From assembly GCA_027294185.1 (NCBI GenBank), contig JAPUME010000005.1, positions 1-6,005 on the forward strand: a DNA stretch of 6,005 nt. Reading direction: 5' to 3'. The translations under genes and the position numbers were made by a program. This DNA comes from Acidobacteriota bacterium. GTDB taxonomy: Bacteria; Acidobacteriota; Terriglobia; UBA7540; JAPUME01. The notes beneath the pieces were generated by a model, which saw only the letters and a list, made by a program, of their open reading frames with translations, was not told the origin of the DNA and ran no database searches. Below, piece after piece: positions 5,288 to 6,005 of this stretch (position 1 is the stretch's first letter; each line of letters starts with the position of its first letter).

Positions 5288-6005
5288 ATGCCATCTCAAC
5301 TCGATCTTTTAGGCGGACGCCAACGAACCCATCTCTGCGGCGACCTGCGGCCTTCGCATGCGGGGGAGGAAGTATTTCTGACCGGATGGGTGGCCCGGCG
5401 ACGTGACCTGGGGAATCTGATCTTTCTGGACCTTCGCGACCATAGGGGTGTGACGCAGGTGGTCTGCAATGCCGAGACGAGTCCCGAGTCGCATTTGAAA
5501 GCCGAGCGGGTGCGCCCGGAATTCGTGGTTGCCGTTCGGGGAAAAGTGGTGCGTCGCTCCGCCGAAACCATCAACGCGCAGCTTGCCACAGGCGAAGTGG
5601 AAGTCCACTCTGAAGAGCTATTGGTTTTGAACGAGGCCAGGACGCCGCCGTTTCCGATTTCCGACGAATCCCGCACGGCGGAGGAAACACGGCTCCGTTA
5701 CCGGTATCTGGATTTGCGACGCGGCCGGATGCAGCGAAACCTTCGTCTTCGCCACACCGCAGCGCTCACGGTGCGGGAGGTGATGACGCAGAAGGGTTTT
5801 GTGGAAATCGAGACGCCTTTCCTGACCCGCTCCACCCCGGAAGGTGCTCGCGATTTCTTGGTTCCCAGCCGAACCTCGAAAGGGAACTTCTACGCATTGC
5901 CGCAGTCGCCGCAGATTTTCAAGCAACTGTTGATGATCGGCGGCTTTGACCGTTACTTCCAGATTGTGCGTTGCTTCCGGGATGAGGACCTGAGAGCCGA
6001 CCGGC
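5288..6005 (+). CDS. aspS: Aspartyl-tRNA synthetase (5' part, cut by window edge)
   Basis: The first 239 codons are present; bacterial AspRS is about 590 residues, so the catalytic remainder and the GAD insertion lie outside. The enzyme is a cytoplasmic class IIb dimer that charges tRNA with aspartate. Visible parts are the N-terminal OB-fold anticodon-binding domain (about 15-110, with [19 protein letters not shown]), motif 1 (about 155-180, ending VEIETPFLT), the flipping loop TPEGARDF (183-190), the aspartate-pocket segment [11 protein letters not shown] (203-213) and the start of motif 2, [10 protein letters not shown] (230-239). Leu41 is at the position linked to discrimination of tRNA-Asp from tRNA-Asn. 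ATG 5288 is the only standard start after an in-frame TGA at 5261-5263. The Shine-Dalgarno sequence is weak (AAGGA, 14 nt away), so translation may depend partly on coupling within the hisS-aspS transcript. Confidence 0.96.
   Translation, partial: MPSQLDLLGGRQRTHLCGDLRPSHAGEEVFLTGWVARRRDLGNLIFLDLRDHRGVTQVVCNAETSPESHLKAERVRPEFVVAVRGKVVRRSAETINAQLATGEVEVHSEELLVLNEARTPPFPISDESRTAEETRLRYRYLDLRRGRMQRNLRLRHTAALTVREVMTQKGFVEIETPFLTRSTPEGARDFLVPSRTSKGNFYALPQSPQIFKQLLMIGGFDRYFQIVRCFRDEDLRADR

Noticed and set aside
5232..5312. 26-codon ORF starting at ATG 5232 and overlapping the aspS start, considered as a leader peptide
   Set aside because: It contains one Asp and no His run, has no good Shine-Dalgarno sequence, and lacks an attenuator-type terminator after it.

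Overview
This is a chromosomal window from a GC-rich bacterium. It carries housekeeping genes for DNA repair, replication restart, nucleoid structure and tRNA charging. I see no phage, plasmid, transposon, CRISPR, rRNA or tRNA signature. The phylum cannot be fixed from the sequence alone. GC-rich codon use, TTG start codons, an HU gene beside priA and adjacent hisS-aspS would fit Acidobacteriota or a related deep lineage, but that is a guess.

Layout: (1) The 3' end of a family-4 uracil-DNA glycosylase gene stops at 115. (2) A 187-bp gap (116-302) holds three separate inverted repeats, including a long REP-like palindrome at 163-198. (3) priA (303-2756, +) encodes a complete primosomal helicase PriA. 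(4) A complete HU/IHF-family gene (2804-3073, -) converges on priA. It has a TTG start, a Shine-Dalgarno sequence and a good sigma70-type promoter at 3104-3132. (5) A non-coding divergent region extends to 3364 and holds further inverted repeats. (6) A rightward group follows: a gamma-carbonic-anhydrase-like hexapeptide-repeat protein (3365-3892), hisS for histidyl-tRNA synthetase (TTG start at 3921, GGAGG ribosome-binding site) and the first 239 codons of aspS for aspartyl-tRNA synthetase, which runs off the right edge.

Functionally, the left half is DNA maintenance: uracil excision, restart of stalled forks and a DNA-bending architectural protein. The right half is probably one transcription unit whose core is the two class II aminoacyl-tRNA synthetases, with the small metalloenzyme in front. 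The close spacing (28 bp and 77 bp) supports co-transcription.

I found no convincing new system. The points most worth a second look are the structured gap after the glycosylase gene, the TTG starts of the HU and hisS genes (easily mis-annotated), the cysteine pairs in HisRS, the leucine in AspRS that suggests tRNA-Asp discrimination, and the hairpin that encloses the hisS stop codon.
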